Positions 1 through 8,157 of a DNA stretch of 64,000 nt are shown here, piece by piece; positions within the stretch are counted from its first letter, which is position 1; every line of letters starts with the position of its first letter. A program made the translations under genes and the position numbers. The stretch covers positions 167,299 through 231,298 of the forward strand of contig JOEL01000005.1 in the NCBI GenBank assembly GCA_000720995.1, given 5' to 3'. The stretch is from Streptomyces celluloflavus. Its GTDB lineage: Bacteria; Actinomycetota; Actinomycetes; Streptomycetales; Streptomycetaceae. The notes below the pieces were generated by a model, which was not told the origin of the DNA, ran no database searches, and saw nothing but the letters and a program-made list of their open reading frames with translations.

Positions 1-746
1 CCCTGCTCACCGAGCACGTGTCCTGGCGCGCGGCGCTGTCACTGTCCGCCCTCGCCCTGCTGGCCGTACCCGGCGTCATACGCACCGCGCCGGCGCTCCC
101 CACCCAGGACCCGCGCACCCCCTTCGACACCGTCGGCGCCGTCGTCCTGATGGCACTGGTCAGCGCGCTGGTGTTCATCCCCCGCTTCCCCCTCCCGGCG
201 CTCGTCTGCGCCGCGGTCATCGCCGCGGTTCTGGTGCTGCGCGTCCGCACCCGCCCGGACGGCTTCGTCCCCGTGGCCGTCCTGCGCACCCCGGTCTTCC
301 TGAGCGCGAGCGCCGTCGTGTGCGCCCTGTCGACCTCGTACTTCTCACTGCTCTACATCGTCCCGCGGGTCCTGAAGGACAGCGAGGGCTGGGATGCCGG
401 GCTCGTCGGCACGGGAACCCTCCTCGCGCTGCTGATCGGCTCGGCCGCGTCCTGGCTCCTGGCGGCGTACTCCACGCGCATGAGCCGCGCCGCGGTCCTC
501 GCCGTCCTCCTCACCCTCGGCGTACTCGCCCCCGTCACGGCGGCCGTCGCACCCTGGGCGGCGCTGATGCTCGTCGCAGCCGGCGTATCGGTCTTCGTCA
601 GCTCCTCGGGCCAGGCGACGCTCTCGGTGTACGCCGCCCACTCCGTCCCGGAAAGCCAACGCCCCACTTCCATCGGCCTGTTCACCCTCTGCTACCAACT
701 CGGCGGCGCCTTCGGCCCCGCCCTGGCCGCCCTCCTCGTCACCTGA
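1..746 (+). CDS. MFS drug exporter, C-terminal part (5' end outside window)
   Basis: Reading frame is open from the window's left edge and stops at 744-746, giving about 247 residues of a larger membrane protein. Several long runs of Ala/Leu/Val/Ile form at least six predicted transmembrane helices, with short charged loops (for example RPDG near residue 85). The composition and the late motif around SVPESQRPTSIGLF resemble the C-terminal half of DHA2-type drug:H+ antiporters. The protein should sit in the cytoplasmic membrane and export a small molecule. It faces the long minus-strand biosynthetic run and is separated from it by a strong terminator, so it may be the export or self-protection gene of that cluster or the end of a neighbouring one. 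Family assignment is fairly safe; substrate is unknown. Confidence 0.75.
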   Translation, partial: LLTEHVSWRAALSLSALALLAVPGVIRTAPALPTQDPRTPFDTVGAVVLMALVSALVFIPRFPLPALVCAAVIAAVLVLRVRTRPDGFVPVAVLRTPVFLSASAVVCALSTSYFSLLYIVPRVLKDSEGWDAGLVGTGTLLALLIGSAASWLLAAYSTRMSRAAVLAVLLTLGVLAPVTAAVAPWAALMLVAAGVSVFVSSSGQATLSVYAAHSVPESQRPTSIGLFTLCYQLGGAFGPALAALLVT

Positions 747-751
747 CTCCG

Positions 752-805
752 CCCACCCCACAACGGGCCGCCGGCCGGTGGGCGGAGACCCGTTGTGGGG
801 GTGGG
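752..805. terminator. Strong hairpin terminator between convergent genes
   Basis: A 16-base arm at 752-767 is complementary to 789-805 with a single extra G, leaving a 21-base loop. It lies just after the exporter stop and before the 3' end of the Gfo/Idh gene, so it probably terminates transcription from both sides. The remainder of the 747-1089 gap has only compositional open frames and no gene I can support. Confidence 0.75.
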
Positions 806-1089
806 CGCACCACGGACCGGCCCGGCCGCGTACGGGACGAACCCGGAGGCGGGAGCCGTGACCGGGTACGGGACCGCAGACCGGCTCGGGCGAACGCCGG
901 CCGCCAGGGGCCCACGGCGCAGGCGCGGCACGGCCTGTCCCAGCCATCGCAAGAGGCGCCTCCGTGCGCCGAAGACGTATCCCGTCACGTACGCGACGCA
1001 CCCCGCAACCGCGCACAGCGGCCGCGCCGCCCCGCGTTCCGGCGGCCGGGCCGCACGCAGCCGGCCCGGCCAGTGGTCCAGCCGTACGG

Positions 1090-2115
1090 TCAGCCGTCCA
1101 GCCGCACGGGCACTTCCTTGGCGGCGGACGCGAAGAGCGCCTCGATGACGCGGGCCTGCTCCACGGCATCCGCGCGGCCGTACGGGAAAGGCGTGCCGTT
1201 GGCGATCGCCGTCGACAGCGCGTCGAACTGGATGCGGGAGACCGCGTACTGCTCACCGCAGCGGTAGGCGCCCTCCGGGTCCACGTCCACGTACTCGCTG
1301 ACCGGGTCCAGATGCGGCGGCGGGCCCTGCCGCTGCACCTCGATGCGGGTGACGTCGCGGCAGAACCACGGGTCCTGGAAGACCAGGCGTCCGGTGGTGC
1401 CGACGACCTCCAGGGTGTCGCCCCGGCACACCTCCTGACCCACCTCGAACTGGGCCAGCACGTCGCCCGGCATCCGCAGCGTGGCCGCGAAGTGGTGGTC
1501 GCAGGCGCCCTCCCGGCGGACCTCCTCGGCGTAGACGCGCTCCGGTGCCCCGCCGAACAGCCGGATCGCGGTCAGCGCGAAGGAGCCCAGGTCCAGCAGA
1601 CCGCCGCCGCCGCGCTCGGGAAAGCGGCGGAAGTAGTCCGCCGGCAGACTGGCGGTGCAGGCGGCGTAGATATGGCGCAGCTCGCCGATATGGCCCTCCT
1701 CCACAAGCTTCTTGGCCAGCAGGAACTGCGGATGGTGACGGGGCATCACCCCCTCGATGCACTGCCGGCCCGCGGCCTCGGCCGCGTCGAAGACCCGCTC
1801 GGTGTCGGCGGTGCCGAGCGCGAACGGCTTCTCCACCAGCACATGCTTACCGGCCTCCAGCGCCCTGACCGCCCACTCGGCATGGTCGACCGGGTCCAGG
1901 GCGACGAAGACGGCCTCCACTTCGTCGTCCTCCAGCAGCTCCGCGTAGCTGCCGTAGGACCGGGCGACGGCGTGGGTCCGGGCGTAGGCGCGGGCCGTCT
2001 CCGCGTCGTCCTGCGCGACGGCGACGAACTCGGTCGTGGTGGAGGCCGCCTTGGCCTTCATCGCGACGTCCGCGTAGCCGCCGGTGACCAGCAGCCCCCA
2101 GCTCACCTCTCTCAT
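1090..2115 (-). CDS. Gfo/Idh/MocA family oxidoreductase
   Basis: A 341-residue NAD(P)-dependent oxidoreductase. The N-terminal Rossmann domain begins WGLLVTGGYA, and the family motif EKPF is at about residue 100 (VLVEKPFALG). The C-terminal alpha/beta domain (GGGGLLDLGSF, HFAATLRMPG) is also typical. Members oxidise or reduce sugars, inositols and related polyols or imines. The ATG at 2115 is chosen because GAAAGGA lies about 9 bases upstream; the longer frame to 2151 adds residues with no family match. It is the last gene of the minus-strand run starting at 17588, 350 bases downstream of the F420-type oxidoreductase, and ends at the hairpin at 752-805. Substrate cannot be read from sequence. 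Confidence 0.85.
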   Translation of the reverse strand: MREVSWGLLVTGGYADVAMKAKAASTTTEFVAVAQDDAETARAYARTHAVARSYGSYAELLEDDEVEAVFVALDPVDHAEWAVRALEAGKHVLVEKPFALGTADTERVFDAAEAAGRQCIEGVMPRHHPQFLLAKKLVEEGHIGELRHIYAACTASLPADYFRRFPERGGGGLLDLGSFALTAIRLFGGAPERVYAEEVRREGACDHHFAATLRMPGDVLAQFEVGQEVCRGDTLEVVGTTGRLVFQDPWFCRDVTRIEVQRQGPPPHLDPVSEYVDVDPEGAYRCGEQYAVSRIQFDALSTAIANGTPFPYGRADAVEQARVIEALFASAAKEVPVRLDG

Positions 2116-2466
2116 GAACACGGTCCTTTCCGGGCCCGGAGGCCCTCGCACAGTCGGGGTTCAGGGGTTCCGGCTCCGGGGAGCCGGTCGATGCCGTCCC
2201 GGAAGCGGAGCTTGGCGGCCGCGCCGGTCCGCGCGACCCCGGGCCCGCCGAGGATCAGGGCGCCGGGACGGCCGGGGGAGAGCTCGGGCCACCGGGGCGC
2301 GTACGCGCTGCGGGGCCCCGCAGCGCGCGAAGGACGCCACGAGGCCGGTGAAGGTGTCCGGCACCCGCCGCTGCGGCGGACCGTCGCCGAACTCCCGGAC
2401 GGCGGCGCGCAGTTCGCCGTCGTCGGCGGGCGGGCCGGAACGTGACGGGAGAGGCGGCACCGGCCG
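2116..2466. other. Gap with no assignable gene; possible degenerate 3' remnant
   Basis: Two overlapping minus-strand frames are open here (99 codons ending at 2161, and a second frame). A protein-like stretch (PADDGELRAAVREFGDG) in one frame seems to continue in the other (RPGALILGGPGVAR), as expected for a frameshifted or decayed gene. I do not recognise the family and there is no convincing ribosome-binding site. Confidence 0.3.
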
Positions 2467-3414
2467 TCATCGGGCGGCCACCCCCTCGTCGAGCAGCAGG
2501 GAACGGATCTGCGCGAACAGGTCGTACTGCCGGCGGGTGTCCGCGCCGAACGGCACCAGTACGAGGGTCCCGGCGCCCGCGTCCGCGTACTCCCGCAGGC
2601 GCTCCGCCACCTGCCGCGGGCCGCCGCCGAGGGCGAGCGCGGCGGCCCGCTCGCGGTCCAGCCCCTGTGCCTTGACGAGATAGTCGACGACCGGCCCGGC
2701 CGCCGCGGCGGACGGCCGCTCGGTCGCCCGGACAAAGGTCACAAGGCCGGTGCGGGGGACCGGCACGCCGCGCTCGGCGGCCAGTTCGGCCAACCGCGCC
2801 GCGCCCGCCGCCAGCTGCTCCGGCGTCTTCAGCGCCGCCAGCCAGCCCTGGCCGTATGCCGCGGCGCGGCGCAGGGACGCCTCGGCCCCGCCGCCGATCC
2901 AGACCTCCGGCACCGGAGCGGACGGCGCCAGCGCCACCCGCGCCCCCCGGGGCGCACCGGCCAGTGCGGTGGGCCGCCCGGCGAGCAGATCCGGCAGCGC
3001 CCGGAGGAACCGGTCGGTGCGCCGGCCGCGCTCCTTCGGGGAGAAACCGGCCGCCGCCCACTCCCCGGCCTCACCCGACCCCACGGCCACGCCCAGCAGG
3101 ACGCGGCCGCCGGAGAGGTGCTGCAGCGTGGCGATCTGTTTCGCCGCCCAGGCCGGCGCCCGCAGAGCCGGCAGCATGACGCCGTAGCCCACGCGGATCC
3201 GCCGGGTCGCGGCCGCCGCCGTCGCGAGCACCATCGAGCTGTCCAGGACGGGGAAGCCCGACGCCAGCCGGTCACCCGTCCACATCGAGTCCAGGCCCGC
3301 CTCCTCCGCGTGCCGGGCGAGCCGCGCGATGTCGACGGCCCCGTCGTGACTTTCTTCGCCGGGCTCGAAGTTGACCGGCAGCTGCACACCTATGTGGAGC
3401 GTCACGAGACTCAC
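2467..3414 (-). CDS. LLM-class (luciferase-like) F420-dependent oxidoreductase
   Basis: A 315-residue TIM-barrel flavin/F420 enzyme. Family signatures are the N-terminal strand HIGVQLPVNF, EEAGLDSMWTGDR near residue 40, the block GYGVMLPALRAPAWAAKQ, and LSGGRVLLGVAVGSG. Such enzymes reduce or oxidise activated carbonyls, imines or ring double bonds using F420H2, or act as monooxygenases with FMNH2. The GTG start at 3414 overlaps the stop of the upstream FAD monooxygenase as GTGA, so the two are translationally coupled; an alternative GTG lies at 3405. It probably performs a late redox step on the metabolite hydroxylated by its neighbour. Choice of F420 over FMN is by family resemblance only. 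Confidence 0.8.
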   Translation of the reverse strand: MSLVTLHIGVQLPVNFEPGEESHDGAVDIARLARHAEEAGLDSMWTGDRLASGFPVLDSSMVLATAAAATRRIRVGYGVMLPALRAPAWAAKQIATLQHLSGGRVLLGVAVGSGEAGEWAAAGFSPKERGRRTDRFLRALPDLLAGRPTALAGAPRGARVALAPSAPVPEVWIGGGAEASLRRAAAYGQGWLAALKTPEQLAAGAARLAELAAERGVPVPRTGLVTFVRATERPSAAAAGPVVDYLVKAQGLDRERAAALALGGGPRQVAERLREYADAGAGTLVLVPFGADTRRQYDLFAQIRSLLLDEGVAAR

Positions 3415-4994
3415 CGGCTCCGGTGGAGTGCGACGCCCAGCTCCTGCTCCAGGCGGTCCAGATCCTTCTCGTGGCCATGGGCCGCCAGGTGGCCGTCCGG
3501 ACGTACGAGGTGGTACCCGGGGCGGTGGCAGCCGGTGGCGGCCGCCGCGTCCCGCGGCGACATCGACACGACACGCACCCGCTGCCGCAGCGCCGCGATG
3601 TGCTCGACCTGGGCGATCCAAGCGGTGTCGTGCGCGGGTTCACTGACGGCGACCGTCCAGGCGAGCGGGTCGGCGCCGGGGCCCGAAATCCCGTACGCGA
3701 GCGCCAGTTTGCGGGGGAGGAGACCACCCGGCCGCACACCCCCGGGGAGCTTGCCCAGACCCCGGCAGGCGGCCGGACCCGACGGCGACTGCGCGGCGCG
3801 CCGGGGGGTGTACGACTGGCGGCGCCCGGCCAGGACGGGGGCGTAGAGGCGGGCCGCCGCGCCGGTGCGGTCGGCGAGCCGGAAGCCGGCGTCGCGGGCC
3901 CACACCTTGGCCCGGCCGCTGACCATCCAGGCCCGGGTGTGCAGGTCGGTGTCGCGCACGGTGCGCCGGGTGGCCTCGGCGCGCTCCGGCCCGTACGTGG
4001 CCAGCAGCGAGGACGGCGACACGCCCTTGAGCACCGAGGCCAGCTTCCAGCCGAGGTTGTTCGCGTCCTGCAGACCATTGTTCATGCCCTGGCCGCCGGC
4101 CGGGCTGTGCACATGGGCGGCGTCGCCGATCAGGAACACCCGGCCCAGCTGGAAGTCGGCGGCCAGCCGGGCGTGCACCCGGAAGACCGTGGTCCACACC
4201 GGCTCGGTGATGCGGATGCCGCGCGGGCCGCGCTCGTCCACGATCTCCTGCATCATCTCGACGCCCGCCGAGCTCGAACCGCGCGGCAGCACCGACAGGA
4301 AACGGAAGACGCCGTCCGGCTGCGGCACCACCGCCAGCGTGCCGCCGGCTCCCTGGTAGTAGAGGATCTCCTCGGGCGACAGATCGCCGTCCACCCTCGC
4401 GTCGACCAGCGCGAACTCCAGCCCGTAGGTGGACCCCTGGAAGCCGATGCCCAGCTGCCCGCGCACCGCGCTGCCCGCCCCGTCGGCACCGACGACGAAC
4501 GGCGCGAAAGCCCGCTCGACCACACCGTCCGCCGTCTCCAGGACGGCCCGCACGCCGGAGGTGGCCTCGATCCTGCCGGAGTGGTCCACACCCTCCAGGG
4601 CCAGCAGGCGGACGCCACGCTCCACCTTGCCGCCCAGGGACTCCAGCTTCTCGGTGAGGATGCGCTCCGTCTCGTACTGCGGCAGCACACGCGGCGCGTG
4701 CTCGGCGGGCAGCCGGAACGAGGCGAGGTGGTTGCGGTCCGAGAAATAGCTCAGCGTGCGCACCGTGCCCGACACCCCGAGCACCTCGTCCCGCAGCCCC
4801 CGGTCCTCCAGGATGTCGAAGGCCCGCGGATAGACCGACAGCGCCCTGGGGACCCGCATCGGCTCGGGCAGCGCGTCGACGATCCGGACCCGGACCCCGC
4901 GGTCGAGCAGCTCGCAGGCGAGGAGCAGACCGGACGGCCCCGCCCCGACGACGAGTACATCGAAAACCACATCGGATGGTGTGCTGCTCTTCAT
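3411..4994 (-). CDS. FAD-dependent aromatic hydroxylase (PheA/TfdB-type monooxygenase)
   Basis: A 527-residue class A flavoprotein monooxygenase. It has the dinucleotide-binding GxGxxG (VVGAGPSGLLLACEL) in the first 30 residues, the DG motif (VVGADGAGSAVR) near residue 170, and the GD motif with ribityl-contact region (FLIGDAAHVHSPAGGQGMN) near 290. The C-terminal thioredoxin-like extension (residues about 420-527) fits the phenol/polyketide hydroxylase subfamily. It would hydroxylate an aromatic or enolic substrate using NAD(P)H and O2 in the cytosol. ATG 4994 is preferred over TTG 5003 because GAAGG lies just upstream. The stop is coupled to the F420-type gene. A cluster without PKS using this enzyme suggests an aromatic or quinonoid intermediate, which is inference. 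Confidence 0.88.
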   Translation of the reverse strand: MKSSTPSDVVFDVLVVGAGPSGLLLACELLDRGVRVRIVDALPEPMRVPRALSVYPRAFDILEDRGLRDEVLGVSGTVRTLSYFSDRNHLASFRLPAEHAPRVLPQYETERILTEKLESLGGKVERGVRLLALEGVDHSGRIEATSGVRAVLETADGVVERAFAPFVVGADGAGSAVRGQLGIGFQGSTYGLEFALVDARVDGDLSPEEILYYQGAGGTLAVVPQPDGVFRFLSVLPRGSSSAGVEMMQEIVDERGPRGIRITEPVWTTVFRVHARLAADFQLGRVFLIGDAAHVHSPAGGQGMNNGLQDANNLGWKLASVLKGVSPSSLLATYGPERAEATRRTVRDTDLHTRAWMVSGRAKVWARDAGFRLADRTGAAARLYAPVLAGRRQSYTPRRAAQSPSGPAACRGLGKLPGGVRPGGLLPRKLALAYGISGPGADPLAWTVAVSEPAHDTAWIAQVEHIAALRQRVRVVSMSPRDAAAATGCHRPGYHLVRPDGHLAAHGHEKDLDRLEQELGVALHRSR

Positions 4995-5079
4995 CGCCTT
5001 CAACCTTCTGACTTCTCTTCGCGGACGGCGGACGCCGGGCGGGGCGCGGGCAAGGGCTCGAAGGATGCGCGGGCGCCGC

Positions 5080-5877
5080 TCAGGAAGCGGCGCCCGCCGG
5101 CATCGGGGGCAGCGCGGGCAACCGGTCCAGCTCGATGCCGAACCACCGCTTGACGGCGGCGGGGAACGCCTCGTCGTCGAGCACCTCCTTGATCCGCCGG
5201 CCGTCCTCGTAACGGGTCAGCGTGCGGTCCAGCAGGGAGGCACGGCCCTCCGGCCGCACCAGCGAGGCCCAGATGGTGCCGCCGGTGACCGGCGAGTCCG
5301 CAGAGGTGCAAAACCACCACATCGTCGGAACGAAGTCGCCGATCTCGCGCACCCGGGTCTCCAGCCGGACCCGGTGGACCCCGTCGTGCACGATCTCCAC
5401 ATCGCCGTCGGGCGTATCGACGATGCGGTACTCGCCGTTCTCGTCCTTCTGCGGCGAACGCTCGGCGAACCGCAGCGGACGCCAGCTCGCCCAGCGGAAG
5501 CCGACGTCGACGAGCCAGCACTCGCCGTCGATCTCCACCCGCAGCATCATGTGCCCGAAGAAGGCGCCCACCAGCGGCTCCTTGCCGTTGTGCAGGCTGC
5601 GCCCCGCCAGCAGGCTCACCCGGTAGCCGAGCGCCGTCAGCAGCGCGGCGAACGAGGTGTTGAGCTCATAGCAGCCGCCTCCCCGGCGCCGGTCGACGAT
5701 CTTCTCCACCGCGCCCTCGCCGATCCTGATCGGTACGTCGAGGTTGAAGTCGAACGTCTCGAAGGGGACGGACTTCAAGTGCCGTTCCTGCAAGTACGCC
5801 AGGGCCGCCAGGTCTGCCTTCGCGGGGCGCTCGGCCCCGATCCGCTCCAGGTAGGCGTCCACGTTCACTGAGGTCAT
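5080..5877 (-). CDS. Arylamine N-acetyltransferase family enzyme
   Basis: A 265-residue NAT-fold enzyme with an intact Cys-His-Asp triad: Cys69 in RRRGGGCYELN, His109 in FFGHMML, Asp124 in WLVDVGF. This spacing matches the family (C69/H107/D122 in typical NATs). Members acylate aryl amines or, in macrolactam pathways (RifF type), form amides from thioesters. The ATG at 5877 follows directly after GGAG; an upstream in-frame extension to 5952 lacks family resemblance. It sits between the FAD hydroxylase and a KASIII gene, so it could use an acyl group delivered by, or related to, the KASIII reaction. Compare the second NAT at 50313-51143, only distantly similar. Substrate unknown. Confidence 0.9.
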   Translation of the reverse strand: MTSVNVDAYLERIGAERPAKADLAALAYLQERHLKSVPFETFDFNLDVPIRIGEGAVEKIVDRRRGGGCYELNTSFAALLTALGYRVSLLAGRSLHNGKEPLVGAFFGHMMLRVEIDGECWLVDVGFRWASWRPLRFAERSPQKDENGEYRIVDTPDGDVEIVHDGVHRVRLETRVREIGDFVPTMWWFCTSADSPVTGGTIWASLVRPEGRASLLDRTLTRYEDGRRIKEVLDDEAFPAAVKRWFGIELDRLPALPPMPAGAAS

Positions 5878-6021
5878 CTCTCCCGTGCTCCCTACTGTGC
5901 TTGTGCCGCTCTCGCGCTCCGGGTGCCCTTCCGCGCCCTCTCGCGCCGTCAAGTCCGGCCGGTCCGCGGTGCTTTCACCGGCCGGCCGGTGCCGCCGAGG
6001 CTGCGCCCCGGGCGGCCGGGC

Positions 6022-7038
6022 TCACCAATCGATCAGGACGAACCCGAACGTGAACCCGCCGCCGAACGCGGTGAGGAGGACCTTCCCGCCCTCCCGCAGG
6101 GCCCCCGCCCGCGCCGCATCGTCCAGCGTGATCGGAATCGACGCCGCGCCGGTGTTCCCGTAACCGGCCACCGTGGTGTGCATCCGGGCCCGGGGGAAGG
6201 CCAGATCCTGCTCCAGCGTCCGCAGCATCATGCCGTTCCCCTGGTGCGGCACGATGTGCGCGATGTCCTCCCTGGACACCCCGGCCTCGTCGAGGAAGTC
6301 GGACAGCAGACCCGGCAGCTTCGAACGGACGATGTCCACGACACCACGGCCGTCCATGGCGAAATAGTGCAGCCGGTCGTCCACGGTGGCGTGCGAGGTG
6401 CCCAGCCGGGTACCGCCCGCCGGGACCTTCACCAGGTCCAGGCCCTCGCTGAAGTTCAGCAGCCGGGTGGCCAGCACCCGCCCCGGACCATGGCCCGGCC
6501 CGATGACGACGGCCCCCGCCCCGTCACCGAGGAGCACCCGGGTCCGGCGGTCGGCGGGGTCGGTGTACCGGCTGTACATGTCGGCACCGATGACCAGCGC
6601 GTAGCCGCCACCGGCGGCCGCCACCCGGTGGGCCGTGGCGAGCGCGTAAGTGAAGCCGCTGCACACGGCGTTGAGATCGAAGGCGGCCGCGGTCGGGGGA
6701 GCGTCGAGCTGGTGCGCCACATGCGCCGCCGTGGCCGGCTGCGGGGAGTCGGGCGTGGACGTCGCGACGATGATCTGCGAGAGCTGCGCGGCGCTCACCC
6801 CCGCATCCTCCAGCGCCCGGCGCGCCGCCATCACCGCCATATCGGAGGTGGCCTCGTCGTTCTTCGCGAAACGCCGTTCGCGGATACCTGTCTTGCGCGT
6901 GATCCACGCATCGTCCACGCCGGCCGGCGCGCCGATCTCGTCATTGCTCATCACGTAGGAGGGCAGATACGAACCGGTGCCCAGGACTGCCGTGGCCGTC
7001 GTACTCGGACCTGCCTGTCGGTGGGAGTCATCGCTCAT
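6022..7038 (-). CDS. Beta-ketoacyl-ACP synthase III (KASIII) family enzyme
   Basis: A 338-residue thiolase-fold enzyme with all catalytic residues: Cys126 (NAVCSGFTYAL), His265 (IVPHQGN), Asn295 (GYGNTGAASIP). It is therefore active as a condensing enzyme or as a KASIII-like acyltransferase (CerJ type). ATG at 7038 has AAGGAG 7 bases upstream. No PKS, ACP or ketoreductase gene accompanies it in the window, so a stand-alone role (a single decarboxylative or Claisen condensation on a CoA ester, or ester/amide formation with the adjacent NAT) is more likely than fatty acid initiation. Gap to the next upstream gene is 197 bases, so it could have its own promoter. Confidence 0.9.
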   Translation of the reverse strand: MSDDSHRQAGPSTTATAVLGTGSYLPSYVMSNDEIGAPAGVDDAWITRKTGIRERRFAKNDEATSDMAVMAARRALEDAGVSAAQLSQIIVATSTPDSPQPATAAHVAHQLDAPPTAAAFDLNAVCSGFTYALATAHRVAAAGGGYALVIGADMYSRYTDPADRRTRVLLGDGAGAVVIGPGHGPGRVLATRLLNFSEGLDLVKVPAGGTRLGTSHATVDDRLHYFAMDGRGVVDIVRSKLPGLLSDFLDEAGVSREDIAHIVPHQGNGMMLRTLEQDLAFPRARMHTTVAGYGNTGAASIPITLDDAARAGALREGGKVLLTAFGGGFTFGFVLIDW

Positions 7039-7235
7039 GTTCGGCTCCTTGGTTCTGCGGGCCGGCGGGACAGCGCGCCGGCGTTCCGGGCGGCTGCGCA
7101 CACCGTGCCGCGCTGCGGCGGATGCCCGCGGGGTACGGGATACGTGCGGGGGAGGTACGCGATCTCGGTGCACGGATACGGGGCATACCGCGCCCGCACC
7201 ACCGGCACCTGCGGTCTTGTGCGGTATCGCGGTGA

Positions 7236-7514
7236 TCAGGACCGGCCCAGGACGCGGGCGACGGTCTCCTGGTCGAAGTTGACGGCGCTGCACCAGCCGC
7301 CGGTGGCCAGCTCGAACCAGATGTCGCTGACGATCACGCCCCGGGGGTTCTCGCCCTCGACGACCTCATCACCCTTGGCCCAGCCCACCGCGTCGTGGCC
7401 GGTGGTTCCGTCGGGCAGGAAGAGCTGCTGGACGGGGCTGTCCAGGGAGGGGCCGGAGCGGACGTTGGAGTCGCGCCAGATGGGGCCGAGGGAGAACGTC
7501 TTGGCGGTCGGCAT
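7236..7514 (-). CDS. Small SH3-like protein, 92 aa
   Basis: A 92-residue protein without signal peptide or membrane segment. The central part (SNVRSGPSLDSPVQQLF, then WFELATGGWCSAVNF) looks like a bacterial SH3-type fold with an RSGPS motif. ATG at 7514 has GGAG about 7 bases upstream. It lies 50 bases after the FMN reductase stop in the same direction, so it is co-transcribed with the cluster. Function in a biosynthetic setting is unclear: it may be an accessory protein for one of the flavin enzymes. No catalytic motif seen. Confidence 0.65.
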   Translation of the reverse strand: MPTAKTFSLGPIWRDSNVRSGPSLDSPVQQLFLPDGTTGHDAVGWAKGDEVVEGENPRGVIVSDIWFELATGGWCSAVNFDQETVARVLGRS

Positions 7515-7564
7515 GGAGTGCTCCGTCGTGGTCGTGGGTGGAGTCGCCGGCGGTGTCCGGCAGG

Positions 7565-8119
7565 TCACACGGCCGCCGGGACCGGGGACAAGGTGAGGAC
7601 CTGGCCGAGCATGGCGAGCAGCCGCTCGCCCTGGCCGCCCGGCGGATCGCCCGGCAGCAGGGAGCCGGCGTGCGGGACGACGACGCCCAGCGGGGTGGGC
7701 CAGGCGCGCAGCGCGTGGCTGATCGTGCGCAGCGTGGCCAGAGTGGAGGCGGTGCCCTGGGTACCGGCACCGACCGCGACGCAGCCGACGGTACGGCCGT
7801 CCAGGAACGGCCGGGGGCCGTCCAGATCGTTGACATAGTCCAAGGCGTTCTTCAGCAAGCCGGAGACCGTGCCGTGGTAAGTGGGGGAGACCAGGACGAC
7901 GCCGTCGGCGCGGCCGAGTTCGTCGAGGAAGTCCCGCAGACCCGGATGGGTACCGGACAGACCGGGGCGGTAGAACGGGAAGTCGATCTCACCACCGGTG
8001 AAGGTCCGGGTGGTGGCTCCTTTTTCCTGGAGTTGCTCGGCGCACCACAGAGCGGTGCGGTCCGACGTCGATCCGACGCGGAGTGAACCGCTGATCAGCA
8101 CGGTGTGTGAGGTAGGCAC
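7565..8119 (-). CDS. NADPH-dependent FMN reductase
   Basis: A 184-residue flavodoxin-like protein with the phosphate loop ISGSLRVGSTSDRTA at the N-terminus and the flavin-contact motif SPTYHGTVSGLLKNALDY near residue 80. This is the NADPH:FMN reductase (SsuE/ArsH-like) family, which supplies reduced FMN to two-component monooxygenases. The GTG start at 8119 is preceded by AAGGAAGG at rather long spacing. It is followed 50 bases later by the SH3-like gene. A natural partner is the acyl-CoA-dehydrogenase-fold protein at 10838-11968, which may be an FMNH2-using oxygenase. A paralogue occurs at 17938-18489. Confidence 0.87.
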   Translation of the reverse strand: MPTSHTVLISGSLRVGSTSDRTALWCAEQLQEKGATTRTFTGGEIDFPFYRPGLSGTHPGLRDFLDELGRADGVVLVSPTYHGTVSGLLKNALDYVNDLDGPRPFLDGRTVGCVAVGAGTQGTASTLATLRTISHALRAWPTPLGVVVPHAGSLLPGDPPGGQGERLLAMLGQVLTLSPVPAAV

Positions 8120-8157
8120 GGGTCCGGCGACCTTCCTTACGGAGTGGGCTACGGGTC

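Noticed and set aside
320-1267. Long plus-strand open frame across the exporter end and the Gfo/Idh gene
   Set aside because: Arg/Pro-rich compositional shadow in high-GC DNA overlapping better-supported genes on both sides and crossing the strong hairpin.
3423-5153. 576-codon plus-strand frame opposite the FAD monooxygenase
   Set aside because: Antisense shadow: residue composition is His/Arg/Gly-rich and no motifs, while the minus strand has all FAD motifs.
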